From contig JAIWND010000014.1 of NCBI GenBank assembly GCA_025330725.1, forward strand, positions 372,001 through 436,000: 64,000 nucleotides of DNA, given 5' to 3'. The notes below the pieces were generated by a model. The model was given only the letters and a program-made list of their open reading frames with translations, was not told where the DNA came from and ran no database searches. The position numbers and the translations under genes were made by a program. The stretch is from Chlamydoabsidia padenii. Taxonomy: Eukaryota; Mucoromycota; Mucoromycetes; Mucorales; Cunninghamellaceae. Positions 47,301 to 59,056 of this stretch are shown piece after piece; the first letter of the stretch is position 1, and each line of letters opens with the position of its first letter.

Positions 47301-47804
47301 ACCAAGGAGCTGTGTATATAAATCCAGGTGAGTCATCGTTTCGTTTGGTTGTTAATGCTGTTACTGTTGTTGTTTTTATTATTTTAACAGATCCAGTGTA
47401 TCATGTTTACCTTGTTCCGAAGTAGATTCACTGTGCTTTGGTTATTTGGAGGTTCTTCAAAGGTGAGAAGGACATTAAAGATGTCTTGTAATAGAGGTTC
47501 TTTATCAGCATTTCGGTTTTTCTACAGTGGTCATAAAGTCAGAAGATTAGTGAACAATATACTTTCTTCTTCTTCTTCTTCTTCTTCTTCTTTTGATCAT
47601 TACCAGGACTTGTTCAACGAGATAGACCACTGCTTGAGGAAGGATCCTGTGTGGAAACATTTGGAAATGACAAAATTCGTAAATCAGGAAGAGCAACACA
47701 ATCTTGAAGGGGGTGATGAAGCGCGTTCTGATTATTGGCCCAGTTCGGTTGGTGTCATCCATATCCCAAGAACGTTTCATGTTGACGTCGCTGTTGAGGA
47801 GCAT
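44358..47804 (-). CDS. APC5: Anaphase-promoting complex subunit 5
   Basis: Eighteen exons: 47604-47804, 47411-47521, 47264-47309, 47155-47189, 47050-47073 (24 nt), 46663-46978, 46448-46604, 46290-46379, 46134-46209, 45991-46058, 45776-45929, 45564-45687, 45339-45439, 45135-45268, 44948-45080, 44785-44883, 44543-44719, 44358-44471. Sum 2160 nt, 719 residues. The N-terminus has the Apc5 block ITPFKIVLLFLIYEFCHFQM. ASVFGLYVRRCRIEYFQSSV follows, then the conserved TPR LYQYALLNLGVLEAKFGHSR with DALYAFEDAMNVAREYHDDD. The remainder is TPR-like helices. APC5 is a scaffold TPR subunit of the cyclosome, a ubiquitin ligase for securin and cyclins. The ATG at 47336 lies inside an intron-exon junction and is not the start; exons 1-2 upstream restore the conserved N-terminus. 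Shorter than the human protein (755). Confidence 0.85.
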
Positions 47805-48680
47805 CGTGAAGATAAAAGAAGGAAAGAGCGGCGCATAAAGAAAAATTAAAAAAATAAAAAATCTCAAGACCAAGAAAATCGTTTCAAATTCCGACTGGAT
47901 GTTCCAAAGTGGTATGTCCCGTCTGTTTAGTAAAAACGAACCAATCCTTTTTGCCAAAACCATAAATGTGAATACTTTACAATGGATACAATCATATATC
48001 ATATACAAGATACTCTAATGACATGGTTTTTCAATCTTTGTTCAAGGAACGATTGTATCATCATCTAGACAGGGAGAGGTTTCAGAACCAACAACAACAA
48101 TCATGCATTTTTTTTTCTTTCCCCCCCCCTTTTTTTCTGATTCATACCATACAGGGGGTGATGATGATTCCTGATGTGTGTATACATTGTCTTTGTTTCT
48201 GCAACAATGACACACACACACCATTGTCATGAGGGCGTTTCCAAATTAAGATATTAATGCCCACATTCAAATCCCGCCCAGGCACTTGATTTTTTTTTTG
48301 TCTTCATCATATAGGATGGGTATCACTGGAAAATATGCCTTGATACAGTCAAAAAGAAAACACGGTTCAACACCGTTTGTGATAGAACAGGTGATTCGTG
48401 CCTTGCAGCAAAAAAAAGAAAAGGCGTATCACTTTTTCTTTTTCTTCTGTACGAACATTAAGAACTTTATTCCTTGTGCAAAATACAAGGCTGTTAATCA
48501 ATGGTCACCCCCCCCCAAAAAAAAGGATATACTGTACAGACAGGTTCCATGCTTCAGGCAAGAGGATCGGGATTTGAAAATATTTATAAATACGGTTATG
48601 TTTATTTTTGTTTCTTTGCTTTCCCTCTCTTTCTCCTTTCTTTCTTATTTTTATTCACACACCACACAAATAACATAAAA
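47805..48680. promoter_or_regulatory. Intergenic region, APC5 and 48681 gene promoters, three recurrent elements
   Basis: TTTCAAATTCCGAC at 47883-47896 is ~80 bp upstream of APC5. TTCAAATCCCGCC at 48266-48278 and TCGGGATTTGAAAA at 48567-48580 lie further right, the last ~100 bp upstream of the ATG at 48681. A 48316 ATG (MGITGKYALIQSKRKHGSTP) sits 40 bp after the middle element and could open a spliced small gene; I could not extend it. Mononucleotide runs at 48112-48136 and 48509-48524. Confidence 0.4.
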
Positions 48681-49403
48681 ATGGTCGACTTTTTATCATC
48701 ACCTCTTTTATTTCCCTCTGATATGGAATCATCTAAACTCTCTGCTGATCCTACCTTCAAATTACCCATGGCTATGAACTGGACTGATCTTGATTATGAT
48801 AACACTCCTCTTGACAAGCCAATGACAGGGTGGACTGACCTTGTACAACTGGAACCCATCAATGATAAAGGACTACCTCTTCTTTTGTCTGATTATCTCA
48901 AAACCTCTGATGCTCTCTCTGGTGGCTATAATGATAATGATAGTGGCTATGGTGACGATAATGATGATTATAATGATAAGCAAATGACATTACGGGCTCA
49001 TTTACGTGGTGCTCTCGCGGCGGTGGAAAACGATATGCAACAAAATGGATATGATCGTCTCTATACCTGTAGAGACACAATGAACGATCAATGGTCTTGG
49101 TGTGATGAACTGTTGGATGTTCCTGACTTGGTGCATTCAATCTCCTCCTCTTCTGCTCACTCTTTGATGGATCCATCGCCTCTCTTATTGGAAAGTGACA
49201 TATCTTCTCATCTTGATGATGATGATGATAATCATACACCAGCCATTTACTCTGCACCAATTTATGAACATCACATCGAAAACGCCAAACGGGACAAAAA
49301 ATGGTTGTCAAAAATCAAGCAGGTCACCTTTACTATGAAACAAGATTGTGTCAAGTCCCTCTCCAAGACCTCCCGCAAACTCAGCCAATGGATCAAGATG
49401 TAA
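48681..49403 (+). CDS. Acidic hypothetical protein with basic C-terminal tail
   Basis: Single exon, 240 residues, starting MVDFLSSPLLFPSDMESSKL. Asp/Asn-rich runs dominate (YNDNDSGYGDDNDDYND and a DDDDDN run), with a helix MTLRAHLRGALAAVENDMQQ in the middle and a basic amphipathic end (KKWLSKIKQVTFTMKQDCVK, SLSKTSRKLSQWIKM). WTDL occurs twice near the N-terminus (NWTDLDYD, GWTDLVQL). No family recognised. Frame integrity over 240 codons, the recurrent element at the usual distance, and a polyadenylation-like AATAAA at 49537 support a real gene. Confidence 0.65.
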   Translation: MVDFLSSPLLFPSDMESSKLSADPTFKLPMAMNWTDLDYDNTPLDKPMTGWTDLVQLEPINDKGLPLLLSDYLKTSDALSGGYNDNDSGYGDDNDDYNDKQMTLRAHLRGALAAVENDMQQNGYDRLYTCRDTMNDQWSWCDELLDVPDLVHSISSSSAHSLMDPSPLLLESDISSHLDDDDDNHTPAIYSAPIYEHHIENAKRDKKWLSKIKQVTFTMKQDCVKSLSKTSRKLSQWIKM

Positions 49404-50522
49404 AAAGAAAAAAAAAAAAAGTAAAAGTTTGTTTGTATATAGTAGTGTATATAGTAGTTTTAGCATACAGGGTTGAAACATCATACAGGTTATTTTTGCC
49501 ACTCCCTTTTTTTTTTTTTTGCCTAAAACACCCAATAAAGTATATCCTGTTTTAATATAATATCTTGTGTAATACCATCATGTCTGTGTGATTGACTTTG
49601 TTATCTAACAATGGGGAGTCCCTCATTCATCGATCATCCTTCGTACTACCATGAGTTCACAATGTGTTGTTTTTAAATCCCGATGTTTTTTCCCTCGGTT
49701 CTCCTCACACGTTGTCGATCCACCATATGGTGGCATGTATGTCAATCACTATTTTTCACCATGCGGTTTTATTGTTATCCTTGTCTTTACTCTTTATACA
49801 TCTTGTTATGTCATGATGCCGTTTCCCCCGCTTTTATATGCATATTGACATTATTTTGACATTCCTTGAGAAGGAAAATGCTTCGATGATGAATTTCCTT
49901 TTTCAACCCATACGTTGACGTGATAGTGGAAGCATTTTTCTCCTATAAAGCTTGCACAACTTGTTTGAAAGGTTTCCTGTAACGTCGTACATCATTGACC
50001 GTGCTCAGACATGCGATGGTCAAGTAGAAACCTCCTAATTAAATATTCATTGCTAATTAAAGCAGAAAAAAAAAAGTGGCCTCATCTATTGTCTTTGTCC
50101 TCCCCATTAAAAGAAAAGATTGTCAATTAGACAAAGCGGGATTTGGATTCTAGGGCCCTGGTTTCTTGTCCAATTGAATCACAAAGTAATGCGGCGGTCT
50201 TTTAATTGTTTTTTTTAAGGGACGAGTCTTTTATGTTTGTTAAAAAAAAAAGTGTGTTATAACTTTATTATTCTTTATTTCTAATGGGTTATTTTGTATC
50301 AAACAGATACAGATAAAAGAGACAAATAATACAGTGTAAAAAAAAGTCAACAAAAGATCATGTAATGAGTAATATATAAAACAGAAAGGACTACCAAAGG
50401 CAAAGAGAATGAGATAAAAAGGGACAAATGATTATAAATGCCTAAATGGGTTGAATGTATGTAAATGACAATGATAATAGGGAAGAAGAGGGGTTAAAAA
50501 AGTAAGGAGGAGGGGAAAGTGT
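49404..50522. other. Large intergenic stretch with two recurrent elements, no gene recognised
   Basis: TTTTAAATCCCGAT at 49671-49684 and GCGGGATTTGGATT at 50135-50148 face each other 450 bp apart in a region where the left gene ends and the right gene ends (converging). A 38-residue frame from 49735 (MYVNHYFSPCGFIVILVFTL) is hydrophobic but unsupported. Confidence 0.35.
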
Positions 50523-51707
50523 TTAGTCATCAGACTTTTGTTTCTTGTTTGAAGCATCGTCACCATCCTTGTCATCATCAGCCGATCGTTTTTTGAGACC
50601 CTTCATTTTTCGAGTTTGAATCTTGTGCAATTCTTGCTGACCCACATGGATACGGCCCAACTTGTCACCCATTTCATCCACATTGACATTCTTGACCTTG
50701 GGTTTCTATCAAGAGAGAAAAAAAAAAAAAAAAAAAAAAAAACAGAAATGAGTGAGTATTTCCATTACTTGTCAAATGTTCACTTTTACCTTCATTTCGG
50801 TAGGCACTCTGGTAGCAGCCTTCCATAAATCAGCCTTGGGAGCATTAGCACGACGGACAACAAAGTCAAAATGAGGACCCATTTCTTCTAATTCCACACG
50901 AGGAGTCTTGACACCACTTTTCTTCATTTGTACCGTATAAGTTCGCATCAAGATCTTGGTATCCGAAGCCGCCGTAAAACTGATGACATATTCCAATCCA
51001 TTCAAATTCACCGCATCGCTAGCATCACCATTATGAAAGTCCAAAAAGTAGTTCTTGATGGCTTGACAAGTAGAGTTGCTGTCGAAAGCTTCGCCATTAA
51101 ATACCAACAAGGGCTTCATACCCACTGAACATTTTGATCCCTAAACACAAAAAAAAAAAAGTGAATGAGAAAAGAGTAGCGAGAGAGGCAAAAGGGGGTT
51201 TACCTTGATTTGACTCATAGCCTGCATTTTTTCCACACCGAGTTCAAACATTTCCAGGACTTGATGATTAAACATACGAGCAAAAGTCAAGTTGTGAGGA
51301 CGTTTTTTCAAATGGGTACCAATCACCAATAAAGAGGCATCGTTCTTGGTGGAGAAGAATTCAAGCTTTTCTTCGTCTTCAAAAGGCTTGATTTCGTTCT
51401 TCTTGGTGAAGTGCACAGCATTAGGTCGTTTCATAGCATACTAATTAGAAGAAGGGGTTAGATATCTATTTCTATTTTATGCATTATCCTTCAAGTCTTA
51501 CCAAATCCTTCAAAGCATCACTGACAACTTGACTGGTGGTGGATCCATGAATGATCAAAGCTGTCTTGGGGTTTTCGTGTACTTTAGATTCCCTGTTCTT
51601 GAAGAATCTCTTGGTCCGAGCGGTTTTGGGCTTACTATTATCAAATAGATAGATATTAGTTTGGTTTACATGTCTTGGTCACTAGTCACTTACACAGTAC
51701 GCAACAT
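50523..51707 (-). CDS. RPF2: Ribosome biogenesis factor Rpf2 (Brix domain)
   Basis: Exons 51694-51707 (14 nt), 51502-51634, 51204-51440, 50790-51140, 50523-50705; 305 residues. With Rrs1 it recruits the 5S RNP to pre-60S particles. Brix-domain blocks: KPKTARTKRFFKNRESKVHE at the start, KTALIIHGSTTSQVV, YAMKRPNAVHFTKKNEIKPF, TKNDASLLVIGTHLKKRPHN, FTAASDTKILMRTYTVQMKK and the end VELEEMGPHFDFVVRRANAP. The C-terminal tail is charged (KKRSADDDKDGDDASNKKQK) as expected for a nucleolar factor. The 14-nt first exon encodes MLRTV and is needed for an ATG. Confidence 0.96.
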
Positions 51708-52037
51708 GTTGATCTAATAAAATAAAGTAAAGAAGAAGGGAAAAAAAAAAAAAAAGTTGGGCAGATATGATCGATAAAATGAGGCTTGTGATCGGGATTT
51801 TAAATAGTTGACATAATATGGGATACACTCCGACTAATCATGCAAAAGATTAGTCTTTTTTATTGAAAAGATAAAAGATAAAAATAAAATAAACAAAACG
51901 CATGAGGGAATGCTGGGGTTAAGAATGCACAAAGTCTAATACTATATGTATGTATATAAAAACAAGGGGATAGGATGCCGAGAGAAGATAAGAGGAGACG
52001 GGGGAAGATTGTAGATACCAGAACGGAGGAGTTGCGT
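51708..52037. promoter_or_regulatory. RPF2 promoter with recurrent element; RRP12 3' region
   Basis: TCGGGATTTTAAA at 51792-51804 lies ~85 bp upstream of the RPF2 ATG. The remainder is A-rich, with no coding frame. Confidence 0.5.
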
Positions 52038-55000
52038 TTACTTTTTGACCCGCCCAGTGAAGGTCATCCTTGAGGTTTGCTTGCCCTTTTTCTTGATCAC
52101 TTTGTTAAGAGGTACATAACTGTAAGGATCTGCTTGATCCTTTCTCTTGACATCACCACCGGCTCTCTATATACATTAAGTAATGTGAGTAACTAGTTTC
52201 TTTAAATTGTGATGTTTTTCTTCTTCCTTACCTTTGATCGGAATTCTTTTCCAATACGTTCAAATTTAGCAGATGTCTTCTTCTTCTTGTCCGAGCCTTC
52301 ATCCACATCCATATCATCGTCTTCTGCATCTTGACCGCCCTTCTTGAATTTAATACGATTGCGACGATCCCGTGTAAAGCCATCTGCGTTGCGTACTGCT
52401 TCCATGTAGTAATTTTCTTCCTTGGGATGGTCACCAGTATTGTTGTCGCCACCCTTGTTATTCGTACCATTGTCATCGTTGATCACCATACGACCGTCTT
52501 CATTTTCCATAAACTGAGAGCGAGCACCATTGCCACCTGCACCCATCTTGGTTTTTCGCGCGGTTGGTTTGGAAGATGAGATTTGACCAAGAGCAGATCG
52601 ATCCAAAAAGTCAAGAACACCGCCTTCGTTTTCACGGATATAGGTTGTGCCAGTTTTTTGTTGTTGACGACTACCCTTCTTCTTGTTGGATGAGTTAGGT
52701 TGTTGTTCCATTTGTTCATCATTGTCAGAGCCTTCCAATTCGCTTTCGCTACCATAAACCACTTCTTCAAATGCGTCATGGTATCCAGTCACCTTCTTAG
52801 CAGACACCCGGTTGGCAATTTCTTCATCACTGTCGTCAGCACCAGCAGTAGCCCGTTCGTTCTTTTGACGTTTGGCTCGGAGACGGCGCTTTTGGATATT
52901 GGCAATCAGTTTCTTGTCTTCTTCAGGGACCAGATGGGCAACAGAGTCAAAACCAAAGCGACGAATAAGGCGTTCAAAGACATGTCGGATCTTGAGCTTG
53001 AAGTTACGATGTTGATGGCTGCATTTCAGAATGTGTTCCACAATCGTATCCAGTTGAGGGCCAAGAATAGAATCGTCCAACACCACAATACATACCTTGA
53101 TATAGCCCAAAGCACCCTTGACGATTTCACGATTGTTGGAAGCAACAAATACATTCACCGTTTGTAAGAGTTCAGATGCAACTTCACCAGGGAGATCGTC
53201 CTTGAATTCGAAGAAGACACGAGACAATGCAGTGATAGTGGCTCCAATCATTTGTGCAGTAGTACCAGCCAGACCAGCAGTAAGCATAGTAAAGAATTCA
53301 CTAAGATTAGCTTGAGCTAGATGATATCAAAAAAAAAAAAGTCAAGTCTTTTGTATATATATATATTTGGTTTTCATTCCCTTACCATCAGGGGCATCAG
53401 CATCCATGCCTTGAATTTGACTAGTCTTGACAACACCACCTTCCTTCATCTTATTACCCATATCCACCAAAGCAGTAAAGGCAAATGTGCGACATTTTTC
53501 ACCATTGTCCTTCAATGCCACAACAATTTCAGACATGATAGCAGGAATGAAGTGGAGATCAGAGGCATCCAGTAAACGCACCACAAGCATGAGAGTCTTG
53601 ATACGATCTTTCTTAGCAGAGGCACTACAAGACAGGGTGGCATCCAAGAGTTTGGCTTGTAATTCGGTAAAATGAGCACGGATCACTTGTTCAGCTAGAG
53701 GAGATTCCAAGAGGTGGTTCAAGATCTTGTATCCCTTCTTCTGCAAAAGAGGAGCATCTTCCTTGTCCAACAAAGAGGTGACAGTACCATTGTAAAGGAG
53801 TTCAGCAGACTCGGGGCCCAAGAAGGGAATCATGGTGATGGAGAGATCAAGCATTGTTTGAGACATAGGAGGTGGTAAGCTGGGATCAGTATTCGTTTGT
53901 ACTTCGCCAGATTCCAATGCTTGAGAGAGTAACCCAAGGACTTTTTTAAATGTTTCGTTGATATCCTACCAGGCCAAAATAATAAACACATGTTAGATTA
54001 TAGGCCTTTCATTTATAATACATTTTTCTTACCTGAGGGGAAGTGATCGAGAGATAAGATTTGATAACTTCACCCATAAATCCACGGTTGTTTGGTGCAA
54101 TTTGGCTGTACACATTGAAGAAGACGGCAAGATAATTGACGGCAAACTTGCTCATGTGTTCCAAGTTGTGAGCGGCTTCAGCTTTAGTGACACCATAGGC
54201 CTTGAGAAGATGTGCATCATCTGCATTTGACTTTACAAGTTGTTGATTCTTTTCCACCAAAAACTGCAAGGCTTGAGAGATAGTAGGTCGAAGTTCAGGT
54301 TGAGTATACAGAAGAGAACTGAATCGTTCCGCCACTTGATCATCGAATGCTTGAGCCAAATCCAAAGGCAAGTCGCAGAATCCAGGTGCCAAGCTCCAGA
54401 TTTGATGTACAAGTGTTTCGTAGACCTTGGCTTGTAAGGCGAGTTCACGATTAGTTGCAGATTCCGCCTTTTCCGCCAAACGATCACCCAATGGAATGAG
54501 TTCATCGACAAAGTAAGTCAGTGTGGTGTTGGTGGTGTACGTTTTCAATAGAGGAAGTAAAAAGGCACGACCGACGCTTGTAGAGTTGGCAGGAAGATCC
54601 AGGTTCAAAGGAAGAATAGCCAAAAAGTTATCAGGTCCCATGGTAGCAATAGCAGCACCAAGCGTTTTGTCCAATTGTTCCTTGTATGATTCACCTGGAG
54701 AGAGACGGATTTCGCCCAAAAGTGCCAGACAGTTGTTCAACAAGGGAGTAGAGGCTCGATGTAATTTTCGGAATAAGGTTTCTTGGACCATCATGACTTG
54801 TTTCCAGGCTGCTTGGAAGTGGACACCAAGACCAGATTCAGCCACACTGATGACTTGTGAGATTCCATTAGATTTACCCATGCCCGCTTCAGACACCATA
54901 TCGTCAGTAATACAGTAGTTGATCAATGTTGATAAGCAGTTGGCGATCTGCATGTAGTTCTTTGATTCTTGTTGGAAGTCGTTAAAGATCAAAGTAAAAA

Positions 55001-56550
55001 CAGTAGGAAGATCAGTTGCACAGGTTGTAGGATTCATCCTATACACAAACAAGAGCCAAACCATGATGTTAGTTTGAGATTTATAAAGTTATGAAAGTAA
55101 TCAACTTACTTTGCATAGGCAGGATAAGCTTTGCTGATCATCAATAACCATGTGGGAAGTAAACGTTCATCATAAGCAGCAGGTTTGAGTTCACAAATGG
55201 CCTAAACAAAAAAAAAAAACAAAAAAGACAAACCAAATATAGATGAGTCTTTAGTTCAACATCATCACCTTTTATTATTTATAACTTACAGATAAAAGGT
55301 TGGCAAACTTTTCTTCATCAATATCGGTTTCTTGAGCATCAAACAAAGATTCAAATACGTCAAAGGCAGCCTTGGTGAGGAAAATGTTGTTGAGTCTTGG
55401 TAGTTGTAAAAGTGTTTGACAAAGAATTGTAAAGTGCTAAGGGAGAAGGAAAAAAAAAAGTAAAAAGGTACATGCAATGTTAGTTCCTTTGTGTGTTCAA
55501 ACCAACCCATTCTTTTCACTTTTTACTTACGTTTGGAGGCCAATATTGGACAATGGATTGGAGCAAAGCCAAGATCTGTTGAGCAGCATGTTGATCGGTC
55601 TTGGTGGCTTCATGTAGTACACGCAAAACGAATTCGGCAGTGATGTTGGCAGCAGGATGGACCAACGATGGTGGAGGAGGACTGGCTAAAAGTGTTCGAA
55701 CGGCATCTTGAGCTCGTTTGCGTGCCTATTCAAAAAGAAGATTAGAGTTCCTGTCATTGAAGATCGTCATCAATGTCCCCTTACCTTTGGAGATGCATTT
55801 GCGCTGAGTACGAGAAGGACATGGAAGCATTTCTTGGTAACAGGCATAGACCATACATGAGCATCTTGAGCAACCAAGAATCCTTCATAACATCCAATGA
55901 TAGATCGCACAATGGGTTGTTCATTGCTAAGTTGTTCATAAGCAGCGTCCAACATTTGAATCACCGCACCAAATTTGGATCGAAGGATTGGGACAGGTAC
56001 TCTAGATTGTCAAATAGATAAAATGGTCGAGTTAGCCTTTAGTTACCCAATGACAGCTAATACCGTGTTACTGTCTTTTCCACTTACTCCACCAAGATTT
56101 CGTCCAAGAGATAAAGTAAGGCACCAACAAGTTCAGTAGATTCTTGAGCCGATTGAAGTGTCGATAACTATAAAAAGGAAGATCAAATAGTGAGTAAGTA
56201 TATGTTTATAAATGTTATGTTATCAGGTTGTGCTAAAAACATACAATGGCACCAAAATAAGCAGTAGCAGTGAGTTCAGCATTTTGTTCGCGGATAGTCT
56301 AAATAAGTAAAAGGCAGTATCAAATTAATGGTTAGCGGTTATTTCAACTACATTATCTTCATTATAACGACCTAGTGGTCTACATACCTCTTCAATAGCA
56401 AGCAAAGTTTGGCCATACTAAAAGAAAAAGAAGCATAAATGTTAGTCAAAGCATTAGAGATCGATCAAAGATCATACTCCGTCTTACCATTTTTTGATTC
56501 TCCAATTTGGAGTTGGCTTGTTTTCTGATCTTGTCGAGTTTCCCTTCCAT
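52038..56550 (-). CDS. RRP12: Ribosomal RNA processing protein Rrp12 (HEAT-repeat)
   Basis: Twelve exons: 56488-56550, 56388-56417, 56245-56298, 56088-56167, 55785-56001, 55531-55725, 55290-55436, 55110-55201, 54033-55038, 53386-53965, 52232-53316, 52038-52166; 3678 nt, 1225 residues. It exports and matures both ribosomal subunits and binds karyopherins. It starts MEGKLDKIRKQANSKLENQK and is helical throughout, as in HEAT repeats. The C-terminus is conserved: LKIRHVFERLIRRFGFDSVA, IQKRRLRAKRQKNE, DSDEE, FEEVVYGSESELEGSD, FLDRSALGQISSSKP and SAKFERIGKEFRSK...AGGDVKRKDQADPYSYVPLN, the classic Rrp12 end. The acidic tail DDDMDVDEGSDKKKK follows the nucleolar pattern. Length matches yeast Rrp12 (1228). 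Confidence 0.97.
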
Positions 56551-56774
56551 AGTGTTCAAGGCGAGGTGGATTATCCAAGAATTCGTGTGAAAGAAAGAAA
56601 AGGAACTGGTTTTCTTTTCTTTTCCTTTTTTTTTTTTTTTTTTTGGACAGTTGAGTTTTAGAAGAAGAAAAAAAAAAAAAAAAAAGACGAGACTGGTTTT
56701 TCTAATCCAGCTCCGATAAAGGTGGCCCTAAAATTGCCAACGCACACTTTTTCACTTCTTTGCAAACATTATAT
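56551..56774. promoter_or_regulatory. Divergent promoter, RRP12 / Iec1-like gene, no clear recurrent element
   Basis: 224 bp with a T run (56622-56644) and an A run (56669-56685). No CCCG core is found at the usual distance, making this one of few intergenic spacers here without the element. Confidence 0.35.
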
Positions 56775-57980
56775 ATGGATTCTGTAAACCTGGACCACAC
56801 TCAAGAAGAAGAACTCTGTTGCTACTGGAATGACTGTTTACGTCGGTTTCCTGGTCATGACGCTTTAAGCCACCATCTATCTGAAGGTAAAGTACTGTAT
56901 ATTTGTACTTGAATACACGAAAAGTACCCCTACATTTACGAATACTGTTTGCTATTGGATGATTACTAACTAAAATGTTATGCGTCGGGTATTTCATATA
57001 CAACTATAGATCACATTGGTTGGAAAAAAGGGGAATACTGTTGCGAATGGACAAAATGCTCAAGAAAAGGTGTCAAGTGCCACAATCGGTTTGCTTTAAT
57101 GATGCATTTACGTATCCACACAGGCGAAAAACCTTTTGAATGCGACGTTGATGGTTGTGGTATGAAGTAAGTATATAGTTGAACCAATAGATACAATACA
57201 GTTAACTAATCTAATATTCTCTTCTCTGTCAGTTTTGGGCGTATGGATGCACTATCTAGACACAAAAAGGCCGAACATGGATTTGATACTCAGGTGGATA
57301 TACTCAAAAAAGCATCGGTACCAATACACGATATCATCATGCCAACCACCACTATAACTTCATCCCCTGTAATTAATAACGACAACAAGAAAAGGAAATT
57401 AAATCGTGATGGTGGCCACCCAGACAAACTTAAACGAGGAAAGACAGATGGACGACAACAAACAACTGGAACGCGGGAATCTGAACATATGGAACCATCC
57501 GACATAAAGACAACTAACAACTCGACAGTGGCATCAGTCACACATACCCACCAACATCATCACTCTGATACACCACTCTCTACATCTGGATTATCATCTC
57601 AACATAAATACAAGATCGCCAAAGCAAAATTACAATACATCTTACGGGAAAACGAAATGTTGAACGATGAATGGTCTTCTTTACAGCGAAAACTGGGTCG
57701 ACTGCAAACCGAACGAAGGGTGTTACTAGATGCATTGATGACAGCAGAAGGTAATCAAGATGGGGATCTACTATCAGGGGATGAGGACGACATGGACGAT
57801 GGTGACGACAATCATGGTGGTGCCGATGATGATAATGACGAAGATGGTGATCAAGATGTTATTGAAGATGATCAAGATGAAGATGATGGTATGTTGCTCA
57901 AGAAACATGACCTGCCTGTGGACAACCAATGCTCTATGGTGGGAATGGCTAATCACAATCAAGATAGTTATGTTGTATGA
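56775..57980 (+). CDS. C2H2 zinc-finger protein resembling Ino80-complex subunit Iec1
   Basis: Exons 56775-56886, 57010-57166, 57233-57980; 338 residues. Three fingers: CCYWNDCLRRFPGHDALSHH (first Cys-x-Cys type), then CCEWTKCSRKGVKCHNRFAL with MMHLRIHTGEKPF, then CDVDGCGMNFGRMDALSRHK with KAEH. The intron placement inside the Zn fingers is exact (AA|T). After a disordered basic/Ser part there is a conserved-looking helix (SQHKYKIAKAKLQYILRENE, EMLNDEWSSLQRKLGRLQTE) and a long acidic tail of GAT/GAC codons (57780-57890). HTGEKPF-type fingers plus this coiled helix occur in fission-yeast Iec1 (a metazoan YY1-like subunit), which is why I suggest chromatin remodelling; a different C2H2 factor is possible. 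Confidence 0.7.
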
Positions 57981-58231
57981 ACATGATTAGTACCCTAGCT
58001 TACATCTATTTAACACCTATTCCTTTAGTCACATTACTCTATTATTCACCAACATTCCCTTCCCCTTACCTATTCATTATTTTTGTATATCACTTCGACA
58101 ATAAAATCTACTGGTTATTTTATATATAATAAAGAACAGAAGTTTATTCTATCATTGGATATGTATTTAATGCAAAAAAGGGGATATACTATTTATTTGT
58201 GGTGTGATGGGGGAGGCAAACATTCTATAGT
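57981..58231. other. Short intergenic between converging genes, nothing recognised
   Basis: AATAAAATCT (58100) and TAATAAAG (58127) suggest the 3' end of the plus-strand gene. No frame or element. Confidence 0.4.
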
Positions 58232-58674
58232 CTATTGATGTATGGGCAAACAAATTAACCTGATATCCTTGCCATACTCTTGATAGGAAGGGGGTGGAAT
58301 TTTCGGGAAGGTGACTTCGGGTGTATTGTCGGCACATGTGGGTAATAAGGATGATCTATTCGTCATAAAATTGTAGCTGTCCTGCTGTGACACTAATAAT
58401 GTGTCCATGTTTGTTTGAAAGAGTCTACAGGGCAATCTATTATCAAAGTTGTTGACCACAATAGTGTCGTTTTCTTCGTCTTGTACTACATGATCAGTCA
58501 AAAAGAAGTACACACAACCAACCTGCCTTTACTTTTGCGGGGAGGGTTTTTTTTTAATGATCTTGTTTTACCTTGCCTTTGAATAGTTTGGCGACGTCTT
58601 TTTACTGCAAGGTAGAAAGTAATCATTAATAGGAAGATACAAATTGCAATAGGTGTGTAGAAAGAGTAATCCAT
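58232..58674 (-). CDS. Single-TM protein with cytosolic PPSY motif
   Basis: Exons 58572-58674 and 58232-58485; 118 residues. It starts MDYSFYTPIAICIFLLMITF with one membrane helix directly at the N-terminus, followed by the stop-transfer VKRRRQT. This suggests a short N-terminus outside and a ~90-residue cytosolic tail. The tail has acidic DEENDTI, Cys/Ser-rich segments and near its end PKIPPPSYQEYG. PPSY is a PY motif that WW-domain ubiquitin ligases (Rsp5/Nedd4) bind, so the protein may be a small ligase adaptor or target at the membrane. This is a sequence-level suggestion, with no homologue recognised. The intron (58486-58571) has a TGTAG acceptor. Confidence 0.6.
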
Positions 58675-58825
58675 ATCAGGATATGATATGGGTAGAGATT
58701 GGTATATAATGCAAGTTTAAGACCTGAAAGTCCAATAAAAAAGGTTTACTAGCGCTAAATATAAAGTATGAAAAGAGAGGGAAATAAGACGGAAGAAACT
58801 CCTTTATCATTTTCGAGGAGGAAAT

Positions 58826-59056
58826 TCATGCAAGAAAGATGCGATTTGAAATGCCGATTATTCGGTGTTTTAAGTGTTCCTTTGCTTTCATCACGGAATT
58901 AGGAAAGTCTCCTGATATGAATAGTGTAATGCTCCAATGACTCACTGAACATTCAGTTCGAACGTATGATTTTGATATGCTTGCTTTAGGTTGTAAATCA
59001 AAACCATTTTCAAGCATCGAACAGGAAACAATCACAGTCTTTGCTATTACGTGCAT
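58826..59056 (-). CDS. Possible small gene, 76 codons
   Basis: The frame MHVIAKTVIVSCSMLENGFD...KASISKSYVRTECSVSHWS...ITLFISGDFPNSVMKAKEHL has a mixed, protein-like composition rather than the Phe/Lys runs of neighbouring random frames. A TTTTCAAATCCCGC element stands at 59193-59206, ~137 bp upstream of its ATG. Nearby introns are not evident; it could be an exon of a gene I cannot complete. Confidence 0.3.
   Translation of the reverse strand: MHVIAKTVIVSCSMLENGFDLQPKASISKSYVRTECSVSHWSITLFISGDFPNSVMKAKEHLKHRIIGISNRIFLA

Noticed and set aside
47403..47849. 148-codon plus-strand frame with poly-Ser
   Set aside because: It is the complement of APC5 exons 1 and 2; the minus strand carries the conserved Apc5 N-terminus.
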